64,000 nucleotides of DNA from Lachnospiraceae bacterium (lineage in GTDB: Bacteria; Bacillota; Clostridia; Lachnospirales; Lachnospiraceae). Under the pieces are notes generated by a model, which was not told the DNA's origin, searched no databases, and saw nothing but the letters and a program-made list of their open reading frames with translations. The first letter of the stretch is position 1. Each line of letters starts with the position of its first letter. The position numbers and the translations under genes were made by a program. Below are positions 9,225-18,303 of the stretch, piece after piece. The stretch lies in the NCBI GenBank assembly GCA_025758065.1, contig CP107199.1, positions 2,143,501 to 2,207,500 of the forward strand, in the 5' to 3' direction.

Positions 9225-10373
9225 ATGAAGCTGTTTCATTTATCAGACCTGCATATTGGAAAGCGGGTCAATGAATTTTCCATGCTGGAGGACCAGAAAT
9301 ATATTCTGGGACAGATATTAAAGGCTGCGAAAGAGCATCAGCCGGAGGGAATCATTTTAGCAGGTGATATTTATGATAAGCCGGTTCCGGCGGCAGAGGC
9401 AGTGCAGGTATTTGATGATTTTCTCACAAGCCTGAATGAAATGGGACTGCCCGTGTTTATGATCAGTGGAAACCATGATTCTCCGGAACGTGTTTCTTAC
9501 GGCGGACGGCTGATGAAGAAAAGCGGCATTTACGTGGCTCCTGTATATGAGGGAAAGACAGAGAAGGTGGAATTTACGGATGAATATGGAAAAGTGTGCA
9601 TCCATCTGCTGCCTTTCATAAAACCGGCTGTAGTCCGCCATGCTTTTGAAGGGGGAGAATTTGAAAAAGAAGCAGAAGCAGTGTGCGATCACCAGAGCGC
9701 AGTGAAAATGGCTGTTTCCCATATGGATATAGATACAGATGTGCGGAATGTGTTAATAGCCCATCAGTTTGTTACAGGCGCCATGCGTTGTGAGTCAGAA
9801 GAGGTGTCTGTAGGGGGGCTTGACAATGTAGATGCCTCTGTTTTTGATGATTTTGACTATGTGGCACTGGGCCATATCCACAGTCCACAGGCAGTGGGAA
9901 GAGACCAGGTGCGCTACTGCGGCACGCCTCTTAAATACTCTTTTTCAGAGGCGGGGCAGGAGAAATCCATTACTGTGGTGGAGTTAAAAGAAAAAGGAAA
10001 TGTAGATATATCAGCTATTTTTCTGCGTCCACTGCGGGATATGCGAAAGATCCGCGGCAGTTATATGGAAGTAACTGCAAAGCCATTTTATGAAAATGAA
10101 AACTGCGATGATTACCTTCATGTGACATTGACAGATGAAGAGGATATTTTAGACGGTCTTCAGAAGCTGCGGGTCATTTATCCCAATATTATGCAGCTGG
10201 AATATGATAACTGCAGGACCAGGGGAAATATGGAGCTTACGGCAGCCCAGGCAGTGGAGCAAAAATCAGAAATGGAGCTGTTTATGGAATTTTATGAGCT
10301 GCAGAATAATCAGCCTATGAGCCAGGTACAGAAAGAGTTTGTAGGAAATATCATCCGGGAGGTGAAAGAATGA
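9225..10373 (+). CDS. sbcD: Exonuclease SbcCD, nuclease subunit SbcD
   Basis: 382-residue Mre11-type metallophosphoesterase. The metal-binding motifs appear in order: DLHIGK (~8), GDIYD (~46), GNHD (~82), an HQF motif (~182) and GHIH (~215). With SbcC it forms an ATP-driven nuclease that opens DNA hairpins and trims blocked ends. Its stop overlaps the sbcC start by four bases (ATGA), so translation is coupled. A palindromic box lies just ahead of its GGGAGG ribosome binding site. A nuclease specific for palindromes encoded in a palindrome-rich region is worth noting but may be coincidence. Confidence 0.95.
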   Translation: MKLFHLSDLHIGKRVNEFSMLEDQKYILGQILKAAKEHQPEGIILAGDIYDKPVPAAEAVQVFDDFLTSLNEMGLPVFMISGNHDSPERVSYGGRLMKKSGIYVAPVYEGKTEKVEFTDEYGKVCIHLLPFIKPAVVRHAFEGGEFEKEAEAVCDHQSAVKMAVSHMDIDTDVRNVLIAHQFVTGAMRCESEEVSVGGLDNVDASVFDDFDYVALGHIHSPQAVGRDQVRYCGTPLKYSFSEAGQEKSITVVELKEKGNVDISAIFLRPLRDMRKIRGSYMEVTAKPFYENENCDDYLHVTLTDEEDILDGLQKLRVIYPNIMQLEYDNCRTRGNMELTAAQAVEQKSEMELFMEFYELQNNQPMSQVQKEFVGNIIREVKE

Positions 10374-13300
10374 AGCCGAAAAAACTGGTTATAAGCGCCT
10401 TTGGGCCTTATGGGGAAAAGACAGTAGTTGATTTTGAAAAGCTGGGGGAAAAAGGGCTTTATCTGATCACCGGTGATACAGGCGCGGGAAAGACCACTCT
10501 TTTTGATGCTATTACCTTTGCCCTTTATGGGGAAGCCAGCGGAAATGTAAGGGAAACAGGAATGTTTCGCAGCAAATACGCACCGGAGGATGTTCCTACT
10601 TATGTGGAACTGACATTTATCTATCAGGGAAAAGATTATAAAGTTACCAGAAATCCGGAATATCTGCGTCCAAAGGGCAGAGGAACGGGATTTACCTTAC
10701 AGAAAGCAGAGGCAGAGCTTGTTTTTCCTGACGGCCGGCAGCCTGTGACGAAAACCAGAGAAGTGACAAAAGCTATAACAGAGTTAATGGGATTGGATTA
10801 CCGCCAGTTTACCCAGATTGCCATGATCGCCCAGGGAGATTTCCAGAAACTGCTTTTAGCCGGAACTACAGAGCGGGGGGAGATATTCCGCCAGATCTTC
10901 CATACGGGGATCTATCAGGATATTGAAAACCGGCTGCGGGATGCAGTGAAGGGGAAATGGAAAGAGTATGATGGCATGCGTTTAAGCATCCTCCAGTATT
11001 TAGGTGATGCATTTATCAGCGAAGATCCCCAGGCTGAGGCAGAATGGAAAGAACTGAAAAAGGCGAAATTTGAGGGAAAGACCATGCGGGGGATCCAGCT
11101 TCTTGTAGATGCTATAAAACGGCAGGAAGACAGTTTAAGAGAGGTAAAAGACCACATAAACGGTCTGGATAAAGAAATAAAAGCTGCAAGCCGGGGGCTT
11201 GGAGAAGCACAGCAAAAGCAGAAAATGAAGAAAAACCTGGAAGCAAAGCAGGAACAGCTTAAGGTGTTAGTTCCAAAGGTAACAGAGGCTGAGGAACAGA
11301 AAAAGGAAGCAGAAGAAGCAGCCGGAGACTGTGAGCTGCTGGCAGAGGAGATCCGCGGTTTACGGACACAAAAAGATGGTCTGGAAGCCTTTATAAAGAA
11401 GAAAAAAACAGCCGGCGAAAAGGCAGACCAGATTGAAAAAGAGAAAGAGGCAGCTGGAAGATTAAACACAGAAAAAGCTTCTCTGGAACAGGCAATACAG
11501 GAGAATAAAGAAGCCCGGGAAAGCCTGAAAGGGGTAGACGCCCAAAAAGAACGGCTGCAAAGTATCTTAAAAGAAGTGCAGGACAAGGCAAAGCAGCTTG
11601 CAGACGGGGAAAATGCTTTAAATCAGGCAGTTATAGAAAAAGATGCCGGGGAAAAGAAAGTAGCAGAACTGGAAAAAAATGAAAATGAACTTGTGCTGCA
11701 GAAAGAAGAACGGAAAAAGAAGGAAACAGTCCTTACGGAACTGGCTGGAACAGAGCTGGTACTGCAGGTAAGAGCAGGGCAGTTACGGGAGTTTAAGACC
11801 CAGGTAGTCCAGTTACAACAGGCGGAGAGAAGATTATGGGAGACCCAGGATAAATATGAGAAAGCTGTTGCGGAAAGAAATGAGGAAAGGGAGGTTTATA
11901 ACCAACTGGAACAGGCATTTTTGGATGCACAGGCAGGTCTTCTGGCAAAGCATTTAAAGGAAGGGGAGAAATGTCCGGTCTGTGGTTCCCTTCATCATCC
12001 CCAGCTGGCAGTGATCGCAGATCAGGTGCCGGATAAAAAGGTTCTGGACCGGAAGAGGGAAATATTAGAGCTGAAAGAAAAAAATGTACAGCAGTTAAGT
12101 GCCCAGGCCGGCCAGATGAAGGAGCAGCTGGGGGATCTGCGGGAGCAGTATAAAAATAAAGGAGGGAAGATCTTTGGGGACGTCTGGAATGAGATATCAG
12201 AAGCACCTCATATGGAAGGTTCCGGGACAGAAAAAAGTGCAGCAGAAAGCCAGGATGTCATAAAAGTAAAAATGCATCTGTCAGAGGAATTATCTTCCTG
12301 TGAACAGAAGTTAAAAGAAGCTCAGACGGCAAAAGAATCTCTTGAAAAATGCCAGAAAGAACTGGCGGCTTTAGAACAGAAGGAAAAAGTACTCCAGGAT
12401 AAGCTGTTAAAGACCCGGAATATTTATTCATCAGCAGCAGGAAGCCTTTCTCTTCTTATAAAGCAGAGCATGGAGATATTGCAGCTGGAAAAGCAGCAGG
12501 AAGATCTGCAAAGTACACAGATACAGTCAGGTATGCAGGACATACAGCAGATGCTTGTTTGGATAAAAGCTGCATATATACAGTTAAAAGAAGAAAACAG
12601 GGATGCTTTGGAAGCAGTTCAGGCAGAGATCAGGAAAAACAGAGAAAAAGCAGATATATTAGATCATTTACAGATACAGGCAGAAAAGCTGGAGATCCGT
12701 CAGAAGACTCTTTCAGACAGCATTTCCCAAAAGACTCTGGATATCCAGAAACTGGAAATACAGCTGGAAGAGTTAAAGAGACAGATTGAAGAAGAAAGCC
12801 AGATATATGGTTTTATGACAACCCATGAGATAGATGCTGTCCTGAAAGCTAAAACAGAGAAAAAACAGGCATTAGAGAAGAAGCTGAAGCAGGCGGATGA
12901 AACACTTGGTCAGTTAAAACAGCAGTGTGAAAGCCTGAAATCTTCGATGGAAACCTTAAAAAGCCAGATTTCTTCCACAGTAGAAAGCTCTGAAGACGAG
13001 ATACAGGCAAAAATCAATACATTCTCAGAAGAGAAGAAAAACTGGGAAGAAGCTTATTCCAGACAGTTTTCACAGCTGCAAAGCAACCGGCGTATTTATG
13101 AGGCTGTTCAGGGACAGCAGGAAAAAATGGCAGCAGCAGAGCAGGAATATGTGTGGATGCGGGCACTTTCTGATACAGCAGGGGGAACACTTAGCGGAAA
13201 GCGTAAGATCGAGCTTGAAACCTATGTGCAGATGGCTTATTTTGACCGGATCCTGCGCAGGGCCAATCTGCGGCTTATGACCATGAGCAGTGGCCAGTAT

Positions 13301-13708
13301 GAGTTAAAACGGCAGGAAAATGGGGAAGGCAAGAAGGAAAAAGCAGGTCTGGAATTAAATGTTATTGACCATTACAACGGAACAGAGCGAAGTGTAAAAA
13401 CACTTTCCGGCGGAGAATCCTTCCAGGCGTCCCTTTCACTGGCATTGGGGCTTTCCGATGAGATCCAGGCAGGCGCAGGCGGGATCCGCCTGGATGCCAT
13501 GTTTGTAGATGAAGGTTTTGGTTCGTTAGATGAAGACTCCTTAAACCAGGCGATCCGTTCCTTAAATGATCTGGCAGAGGGCCAACGACTGGTAGGCATT
13601 ATATCTCATGTAGGAGAGCTGAAGGACCGGATCGAGCGAAAAATCATTGTCACCAAAAAACGCAGCAGCGCAGGTATAGGAAGCCAGGTACAGGTGGTTG
13701 GGAACTAA
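10370..13708 (+). CDS. sbcC: Exonuclease SbcCD, ATPase subunit SbcC
   Basis: 1112-residue Rad50-like SMC ATPase. Walker A GDTGAGKTT is near residue 34. Two long coiled-coil arms (about 190-530 and 545-920) flank the zinc hook CPVCGSLHHPQ near 533. The ABC signature LSGGESFQASL is near 1012 and the Walker B region FVDEGFGSLDED near 1042. It bridges DNA ends and powers SbcD. The gene overlaps sbcD by four bases. The Glu/Lys/Gln-rich coiled coil generates many spurious antisense reading frames, which are not annotated. Confidence 0.95.
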   Translation: MKPKKLVISAFGPYGEKTVVDFEKLGEKGLYLITGDTGAGKTTLFDAITFALYGEASGNVRETGMFRSKYAPEDVPTYVELTFIYQGKDYKVTRNPEYLRPKGRGTGFTLQKAEAELVFPDGRQPVTKTREVTKAITELMGLDYRQFTQIAMIAQGDFQKLLLAGTTERGEIFRQIFHTGIYQDIENRLRDAVKGKWKEYDGMRLSILQYLGDAFISEDPQAEAEWKELKKAKFEGKTMRGIQLLVDAIKRQEDSLREVKDHINGLDKEIKAASRGLGEAQQKQKMKKNLEAKQEQLKVLVPKVTEAEEQKKEAEEAAGDCELLAEEIRGLRTQKDGLEAFIKKKKTAGEKADQIEKEKEAAGRLNTEKASLEQAIQENKEARESLKGVDAQKERLQSILKEVQDKAKQLADGENALNQAVIEKDAGEKKVAELEKNENELVLQKEERKKKETVLTELAGTELVLQVRAGQLREFKTQVVQLQQAERRLWETQDKYEKAVAERNEEREVYNQLEQAFLDAQAGLLAKHLKEGEKCPVCGSLHHPQLAVIADQVPDKKVLDRKREILELKEKNVQQLSAQAGQMKEQLGDLREQYKNKGGKIFGDVWNEISEAPHMEGSGTEKSAAESQDVIKVKMHLSEELSSCEQKLKEAQTAKESLEKCQKELAALEQKEKVLQDKLLKTRNIYSSAAGSLSLLIKQSMEILQLEKQQEDLQSTQIQSGMQDIQQMLVWIKAAYIQLKEENRDALEAVQAEIRKNREKADILDHLQIQAEKLEIRQKTLSDSISQKTLDIQKLEIQLEELKRQIEEESQIYGFMTTHEIDAVLKAKTEKKQALEKKLKQADETLGQLKQQCESLKSSMETLKSQISSTVESSEDEIQAKINTFSEEKKNWEEAYSRQFSQLQSNRRIYEAVQGQQEKMAAAEQEYVWMRALSDTAGGTLSGKRKIELETYVQMAYFDRILRRANLRLMTMSSGQYELKRQENGEGKKEKAGLELNVIDHYNGTERSVKTLSGGESFQASLSLALGLSDEIQAGAGGIRLDAMFVDEGFGSLDEDSLNQAIRSLNDLAEGQRLVGIISHVGELKDRIERKIIVTKKRSSAGIGSQVQVVGN

Positions 13709-13846
13709 GAAAGTTTATTCAGGCATAGCTGGAAAACTGACAGAAAATCTTAAACAAACTGCGGTTGCCCATAAAGCGGTGTTCTGGTAAAATGGGGAGC
13801 AGATAGAAAAAAGCGGGTATATGTTTTCCAAAAGGAGATGCGTTTT

Positions 13847-14635
13847 ATGAGATATAGAAGATTATTGATGGGAGGTTTTCTGGCAGTAGGACTGGCTGTA
13901 ACAGCAGCTTCCGGCGCGATGGCAGAACAGATCATTGCCATTAACAGCACCGTTGAAGCTGTTGATGGCCAGGCAACACCGGTGACAGATGCCAGCCAGA
14001 ATGACCAGGATGGGGCAAAGGCCTCACAGGCAACAGAAAATCCTGCAGCCGGTACAGATAAGACCCAGAGTACAGAAAACAAGGCAGATGGAAGCCAAAA
14101 GGAGTCAGATGCTGTTCAGAATACAGAAACCTCTGCAGCCAAACCAGACCCGGCATCTATCACCCCGACAGCCACCGGTATCAGCATCTATATCAGCAAA
14201 CGCCAGAGCAAGCTGACCCTGATGCAGAATAAGAAGGTGATCGGTATCTGGGATGCCAAGCTGGGACGGCAGTCGGCTACTGGTGATAAAGTAAAGGAGG
14301 GAGATGAGATCACTCCGTCAGGCAGTTTCTACGTATGTACCAGAAATGACAAGAGCAAATATTATCTGGCACTGGGATTGTCCTATCCCAATATTGAAGA
14401 TGCCCAGAGAGGTCTGTCCACCGGCCTTATTACCCAGGAACAGTATCAGGCTATTGTAGATGCCAATAAAGCAGGTGTGACACCCCCATGGGATACTCCT
14501 TTAGGAGGAGCCATTGAGATCCATGGAAATCAGGGAGACAGAGGAACAGCAGGCTGTATTGCCATGACAAATGATGTAATGGATATTCTGTGGAGTTACT
14601 GTGCAGTAGGTGTACCGGTGACTATCGGGCCGTAA
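13847..14635 (+). CDS. Exported L,D-transpeptidase (YkuD domain)
   Basis: 262 residues: signal peptide (1-27, MRYRRLLMGGFLAVGLAVTA..), a Gln/Thr/Ala/Asp-rich low-complexity linker (about 35-100) and a C-terminal YkuD domain. The catalytic region HGNQGDRGTAGCIAM (~224) carries the conserved HG and the nucleophilic Cys. Such enzymes form 3-3 peptidoglycan cross-links or attach proteins to the wall, outside the membrane. An ATG nine bases earlier (13838) is only one base from AAAGGAG, so 13847 is preferred. Standard wall-anchoring motifs are absent. Confidence 0.9.
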   Translation: MRYRRLLMGGFLAVGLAVTAASGAMAEQIIAINSTVEAVDGQATPVTDASQNDQDGAKASQATENPAAGTDKTQSTENKADGSQKESDAVQNTETSAAKPDPASITPTATGISIYISKRQSKLTLMQNKKVIGIWDAKLGRQSATGDKVKEGDEITPSGSFYVCTRNDKSKYYLALGLSYPNIEDAQRGLSTGLITQEQYQAIVDANKAGVTPPWDTPLGGAIEIHGNQGDRGTAGCIAMTNDVMDILWSYCAVGVPVTIGP

Positions 14636-14689
14636 CTGATTTAAATGGACAGAAGAACCGCTGGAATGTGAAAGGAAACAAAAGAAACA

Positions 14690-15361
14690 ATGGAACGCGA
14701 AATAGATTTAAAAGAAATATCAGATGGAAAGCTGTACAGTTCCTCAGATATGGTAAAAGCAGACTGCGGCGACTGTAAAGGCTGTTCTGCCTGCTGTCAG
14801 GGAATGGGATCCTCTATTTTACTGGATCCCTATGATATTTACCGTTTAAGTACAGGAACAGGGCTATCCTTTGAGGATCTGTTAAAAGGCCGGATCGAGT
14901 TAAACATGTCAGACGGACTGATCCTTCCAAATCTGAAAATGGCAGGAGAAAAGGAAGCCTGTTCTTTCTTAAATGAAGAAGGAAGATGCTCCGTTCATCC
15001 ATTCAGACCGGGATTTTGCCGCCTGTTCCCATTGGGCAGACTGTATGAAAATGGTTCATTCCAGTATTTTTTACAGATCCACGAATGTAAAAAAGAAAAC
15101 AGGACCAAAGTAAAGGTACGTAAATGGATCGATGTGCCGGATTTCGGAAAATATGAGAAATTCGTTTCTGACTGGCATTATTTTGCAAAAGAAATGGGAC
15201 AGAAGATAAAAAGTTTTGGAAGTGAAGGACAGGAAAAGTCAAAGGCATTGTGCTTATATATCCTGAAAAAGTTCTATATGGAGCCCTTTGATGCTTCTGG
15301 GGATTTTTATGAGCAGTTTAACAAGAAACTGGAGGAAGCGAAACATGCAGCAGCTGCCTAA
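14690..15361 (+). CDS. YkgJ-family cysteine-cluster protein
   Basis: 223 residues. The N-terminal cluster CGDCKGCSACC (~25-35) and later Cys residues in CSFLNEEGRCSVHPFRPGFCRLFPLG and HECK match the zinc/iron-chelating CxxCxxCC domain family (YkgJ/UPF0153). The family's function is unknown; metal binding is inferred from the cysteines. A weak AAAGGAAA site precedes the ATG. The next gene starts inside its last 17 bases, so the two are translationally linked. Confidence 0.8.
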   Translation: MEREIDLKEISDGKLYSSSDMVKADCGDCKGCSACCQGMGSSILLDPYDIYRLSTGTGLSFEDLLKGRIELNMSDGLILPNLKMAGEKEACSFLNEEGRCSVHPFRPGFCRLFPLGRLYENGSFQYFLQIHECKKENRTKVKVRKWIDVPDFGKYEKFVSDWHYFAKEMGQKIKSFGSEGQEKSKALCLYILKKFYMEPFDASGDFYEQFNKKLEEAKHAAAA

Positions 15362-16061
15362 GGAATTTATTGGAAGAATGGTGCGCACCGTTCTGTTTAT
15401 CGGTCTGGTGGCAGCCTGCTGCGCAGGAGTAGCTACTTTTGGAATGCTTGTAGCGTCCAAATTCAATCTGACTACTTCCAGAAACCAGGTTCCTCTTACT
15501 TCTGTTAAGATCGAAGGAGAAAAGGTACTGATCCCTGAAAATGGAAAGACCACCAGGGAAGCTGGCTGGACACTTAGAAACAGCAGAGGACAGTATATCC
15601 TGACTTTGGACGAACTGGAAGCAGGAAGCCTGGACACAGCAGAACCGGTGATCGAAGTGGAAGGAGATCTGATCCTTCAGCTGAAAAAAGATACAGTAAG
15701 CCACCTGGAAAGCCAGGGACCTGTGATCAAAAAAGGTACAGGTACACTGACCGTCAGGGGAGAAGGAAGCCTGGAACTGGAATCTGCCAGCGGCAATGCT
15801 GTCTGCAGCGACTGGAACGGGGGAGAGCTGGATGCAGACCATCCTTCTGCAGTCCGGCTGGAGGGCGGAAACCTTACCTTTACAGGCTTAGAGTTTGGCA
15901 TTGTAGATGAGACTGTGGAACTTGCAGGCGCCCAGGGAACGATCACAGCGGCCTGTGCATCCGGAGCTGCTGTTAAAACGGCTCATATAAAAAGAGAAGG
16001 CAGCAACAGCGACAAACTGGAATTAATTGGAAGTAAAGCTGTTGTAGTGCCGGAGTCTTAA
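15345..16061 (+). CDS. Membrane-anchored protein of unknown function
   Basis: 238 residues with one N-terminal transmembrane segment (about 12-37, VRTVLFIGLVAACCAGVATF) and an extracytoplasmic, beta-rich tail containing Thr/Val/Gly repeats (GTGTLTVRGEGSLELES). It is not recognised as a named family. The start at 15345 is set by GGAGGAAGC 7 bases upstream; the open frame extends to 15288 without a ribosome binding site. It overlaps the Cys-cluster gene by 17 bases. Its stop is followed immediately by the palindrome GATGTACTAGTACATC. Confidence 0.6.
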   Translation: MQQLPKEFIGRMVRTVLFIGLVAACCAGVATFGMLVASKFNLTTSRNQVPLTSVKIEGEKVLIPENGKTTREAGWTLRNSRGQYILTLDELEAGSLDTAEPVIEVEGDLILQLKKDTVSHLESQGPVIKKGTGTLTVRGEGSLELESASGNAVCSDWNGGELDADHPSAVRLEGGNLTFTGLEFGIVDETVELAGAQGTITAACASGAAVKTAHIKREGSNSDKLELIGSKAVVVPES

Positions 16062-16064
16062 AAC

Positions 16065-16080
16065 GATGTACTAGTACATC
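16065..16080. repeat. 16-bp palindrome GATGTACTAGTACATC (ends-only remnant)
   Basis: This perfect palindrome equals the two outer ends of the 165-bp palindrome at 44981-45145 (CTAGTACATC... and ...GATGTACTAG) joined at one CTAG. The flanking AAAAC upstream also matches. It lies between converging genes. Confidence 0.6.
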
Positions 16081-16951
16081 AGATATCATCTAATGTGGCG
16101 AAATGATATCCCATTTCTTCCCATTTCGTAAGAAGTTCATCCAGGATAGCACCATTAGTATCTGAGGTGCTGTGAAGCAGTACGATGGCTCCGGGATGGA
16201 TACGGCCTAACAGTTTTTCGAACGCCTCTTCTTTTGAGGGCTGTTTATCCTGATACCAGTCCACATAAGCAAGGCTCCAGAAAAAGGTTTTGTATCCCAT
16301 CTCCTGAGCCATTTTTAAGTTGTTTTCACTGTATTTTCCCTGAGGCGGCCGGTAATATTTTTTCATGGTCTGGCCAGTGACCTGTGTATACAAGGTTTCC
16401 AGATCCTTTAATTCTTTTTCAAAACTTGCTTTGTCAGAGATCTTTGACATGTCCGGATGGTGGTATGTATGATTGCCAACAATATGTCCTTCATTTACCA
16501 TCCGTTTTACCAGTTCAGGACTTGTTTCCAGATAATTTCCCACTATAAAAAAGGCTGCATGGACTCCATGCTTTTTTAATGCATCTAATATTTTTCCTGT
16601 ATTTCCATTTTCATAACCGGCATCAAAGGTGAGATAGAGCACTTTTTCACCAGGCTCTCCCATATAACAGGCATTAAACTGCTTTAAATAGTCATTTGTT
16701 GTATTTCCAACGGGAGCCTGACCGGGATTTGGAAAACTTAAGCCCCAGTTGCCGTCAGCAGAGGCAGAATAAATGGGAATACCATTTTCTGTTAAGGCTA
16801 CTGGCTTTGGAGAGGATTTCTGGATTGCATTTTTTGAAGATCCATCAACGGAAAGAAACTGGTTTGCAGCATGACCGGCCAGACTTCCTGCCAGATAGGC
16901 AAAAACAAAGATCAAAACCAGATGGAACCATTTTTTTATAAAACTACCCAT
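16079..16951 (-). CDS. Polysaccharide deacetylase, PdaA-like
   Basis: 290 residues with an N-terminal membrane anchor/signal (about 8-28) and a NodB deacetylase domain. Motif 1 is TFDAGYENG (Asp110), motif 2 HTYHHP (His161/His165), motif 3 YRPPQGKY, and the C-terminal motif is IVLLHS. The form YLTFDAGYENGNT and the ending GYHFATLDDI match Bacillus PdaA, which deacetylates N-acetylmuramic acid for spore-cortex muramic delta-lactam synthesis. In this organism a sporulation or general wall-modification role is possible. GGAG stands ahead of the ATG. It converges with the preceding gene. Confidence 0.88.
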   Translation of the reverse strand: MGSFIKKWFHLVLIFVFAYLAGSLAGHAANQFLSVDGSSKNAIQKSSPKPVALTENGIPIYSASADGNWGLSFPNPGQAPVGNTTNDYLKQFNACYMGEPGEKVLYLTFDAGYENGNTGKILDALKKHGVHAAFFIVGNYLETSPELVKRMVNEGHIVGNHTYHHPDMSKISDKASFEKELKDLETLYTQVTGQTMKKYYRPPQGKYSENNLKMAQEMGYKTFFWSLAYVDWYQDKQPSKEEAFEKLLGRIHPGAIVLLHSTSDTNGAILDELLTKWEEMGYHFATLDDI

Positions 16952-17053
16952 AGGGAAACTCCAGATAAAAGAGATTGGTGTATGTATATTCCAAAGAGGC
17001 TCCGGATATGTTATACTCCCTGTTAGAAAGTAAAAGATTTCAGGATTATATAA

Positions 17054-17068
17054 AGATTCCGAGAGTAC
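17054..17068 (+). repeat. Single GAGAGTAC leader box before the nitroreductase gene
   Basis: AGATTCCGAGAGTAC, identical to the right end of the 159-bp palindrome at 18141-18299, stands alone 24 bases before the start codon at 17093 and is followed by ATAAG and the ribosome binding site. Confidence 0.6.
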
Positions 17069-17092
17069 ATAAGAATGTAAAGGAGAACTATT

Positions 17093-17632
17093 ATGGAATT
17101 TAACCAGACCCTTATGGCACGCAGAAGCTTAAGAGCTTATGAAGAAGGAAAGACAGTAGAAAAGGCGCAGATCGAAGAAATGATCCGTTTTGCCCAGATG
17201 GCTCCATCCTGGAAAAATTCCCAGACTGGCAGATATTATGTGGTAATGTCACCGGAAATGCTGGAAAAAGTGAAAAAAGACTGCCTTCCGGAATTTAACC
17301 AGAAAAACAGTGCAAATGCACCAGTACTTATTGTTACGGCTTTTGTAAAAACCCGTTCCGGTTTTTCAAGAGAAGGCGTAGCTGAAAATGAAGTAGGTGA
17401 AGGCTGGGGCTGTTATGATCTGGGACTTCAGAACGAAAACCTGGTGTTGAAGGCAAAGGATATGGGCTTAGATACTCTGATCATGGGGATCCGTGACAGT
17501 GAAAAGCTTCGTGAATACTTAGAAATCCCGGCATCCCAGGAAGTTGTCTCCGTGATCGCAGTAGGATACGGAGCGATCAGACCTGAAATGCCGACAAGGA
17601 AGAATGTAGAGGATATAGCAAAATTCTTCTAA
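17093..17632 (+). CDS. Nitroreductase-family flavoprotein
   Basis: 179 residues, a compact FMN-dependent nitroreductase. The N-terminal ARRSLRAYEEG and the MAPSWKNSQTGRYYVV stretch form the FMN phosphate site. The C-terminal VVSVIAVGYGAIRPEMPTRKNVEDI is typical of the family. Members use NAD(P)H to reduce nitro compounds, quinones or flavins; the natural substrate is not predictable. AAAGGAG precedes the ATG, with the GAGAGTAC box just upstream. Confidence 0.88.
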   Translation: MEFNQTLMARRSLRAYEEGKTVEKAQIEEMIRFAQMAPSWKNSQTGRYYVVMSPEMLEKVKKDCLPEFNQKNSANAPVLIVTAFVKTRSGFSREGVAENEVGEGWGCYDLGLQNENLVLKAKDMGLDTLIMGIRDSEKLREYLEIPASQEVVSVIAVGYGAIRPEMPTRKNVEDIAKFF

Positions 17633-17674
17633 ATTAAATTTTGAAATCAATTTTTCAAAACAAGTTTGTGGTTA

Positions 17675-18115
17675 TTACAACAGTTTTTTCATTTCCATAT
17701 ACGGCAGGACGTTAAATCCATTTTTCTCATAGACTTTAACGGCTCTGCCGTTTTCTTCTTCTACTTCCAGACGAAGGACTGCCTCAGGATACATGTTTCC
17801 AATAAATTCAAGAAACTGGCTTCCGATACCAGTACCCCGGAAAGCTTCTTTGATATAAATGTCTTCCAGCCAGATACAGGGACGGCCAAATTCCGTAGAA
17901 AAGCTTTTGGCGGTCATGGCATATCCCTGGATCTGCCCGTTTTCTTCAAACATATAACCTTCCAGATAAGGATTATCGCTTACACAGGCTTCAAAATCAT
18001 TGGAATAAATAGTGGCAGAGCCATTGGTGAAAACGGCCGGGGAAGTGTAGAAAACTTCCATCATTGCAAGAACCGCTTCTTTGTCTGCAGGCTGCATGGG
18101 TCGTATGATTGTCAT
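17675..18115 (-). CDS. GNAT-family N-acetyltransferase
   Basis: 146 residues. The acetyl-CoA binding motif is IKEAFRGTGIGSQFLEFI (about 90-107) and the C-terminal VYEKNGFNVLPY motif follows, so a complete GNAT fold. It transfers acetyl from acetyl-CoA to an amine of unknown identity. The end of the palindromic repeat 18141-18299 lies 25 bases ahead of its start. A purine-rich AAAGAGAG serves as ribosome binding site. Confidence 0.85.
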   Translation of the reverse strand: MTIIRPMQPADKEAVLAMMEVFYTSPAVFTNGSATIYSNDFEACVSDNPYLEGYMFEENGQIQGYAMTAKSFSTEFGRPCIWLEDIYIKEAFRGTGIGSQFLEFIGNMYPEAVLRLEVEEENGRAVKVYEKNGFNVLPYMEMKKLL

Positions 18116-18140
18116 GTTTTTTTCTCTCTTTCATTTTTAC

Positions 18141-18299
18141 GTACTCTCGGAGTCTTTCATGCACTTGCTTTTGCGGCCGATTTTCCGCCAGTCGCACCCG
18201 AATTTTAGAGGCGGACGCAACGCCAACGCCTCAAAAATTTGGGCACAACTGACAAAAAATTTTCTCGCAAAATCAAGTACAAAAAGATTCCGAGAGTAC
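18141..18299. repeat. 159-bp imperfect palindrome (GTACTCTCGG family)
   Basis: The outer arms GTACTCTCGGAGTCTT and AAGATTCCGAGAGTAC pair, and complementarity continues with mismatches over ~70 bases per arm to a short centre (ACGCAACGCC). ATTTTTA occurs on both sides (18133-18139, 18300-18306), possibly a target duplication. It fills the space between the nagA stop and the acetyltransferase start. Partial copies or single ends are found at 9175, 17054, 30995, 50258 and 54521. Confidence 0.85.
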
Positions 18300-18303
18300 A
18301 TTT

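Noticed and set aside
10915..11586. 223-codon open frame opposite sbcC, and many similar antisense frames in sbcC
   Set aside because: Shadows of Lys/Glu-rich coiled-coil codons; Ser/Phe-rich products with no ribosome binding site.
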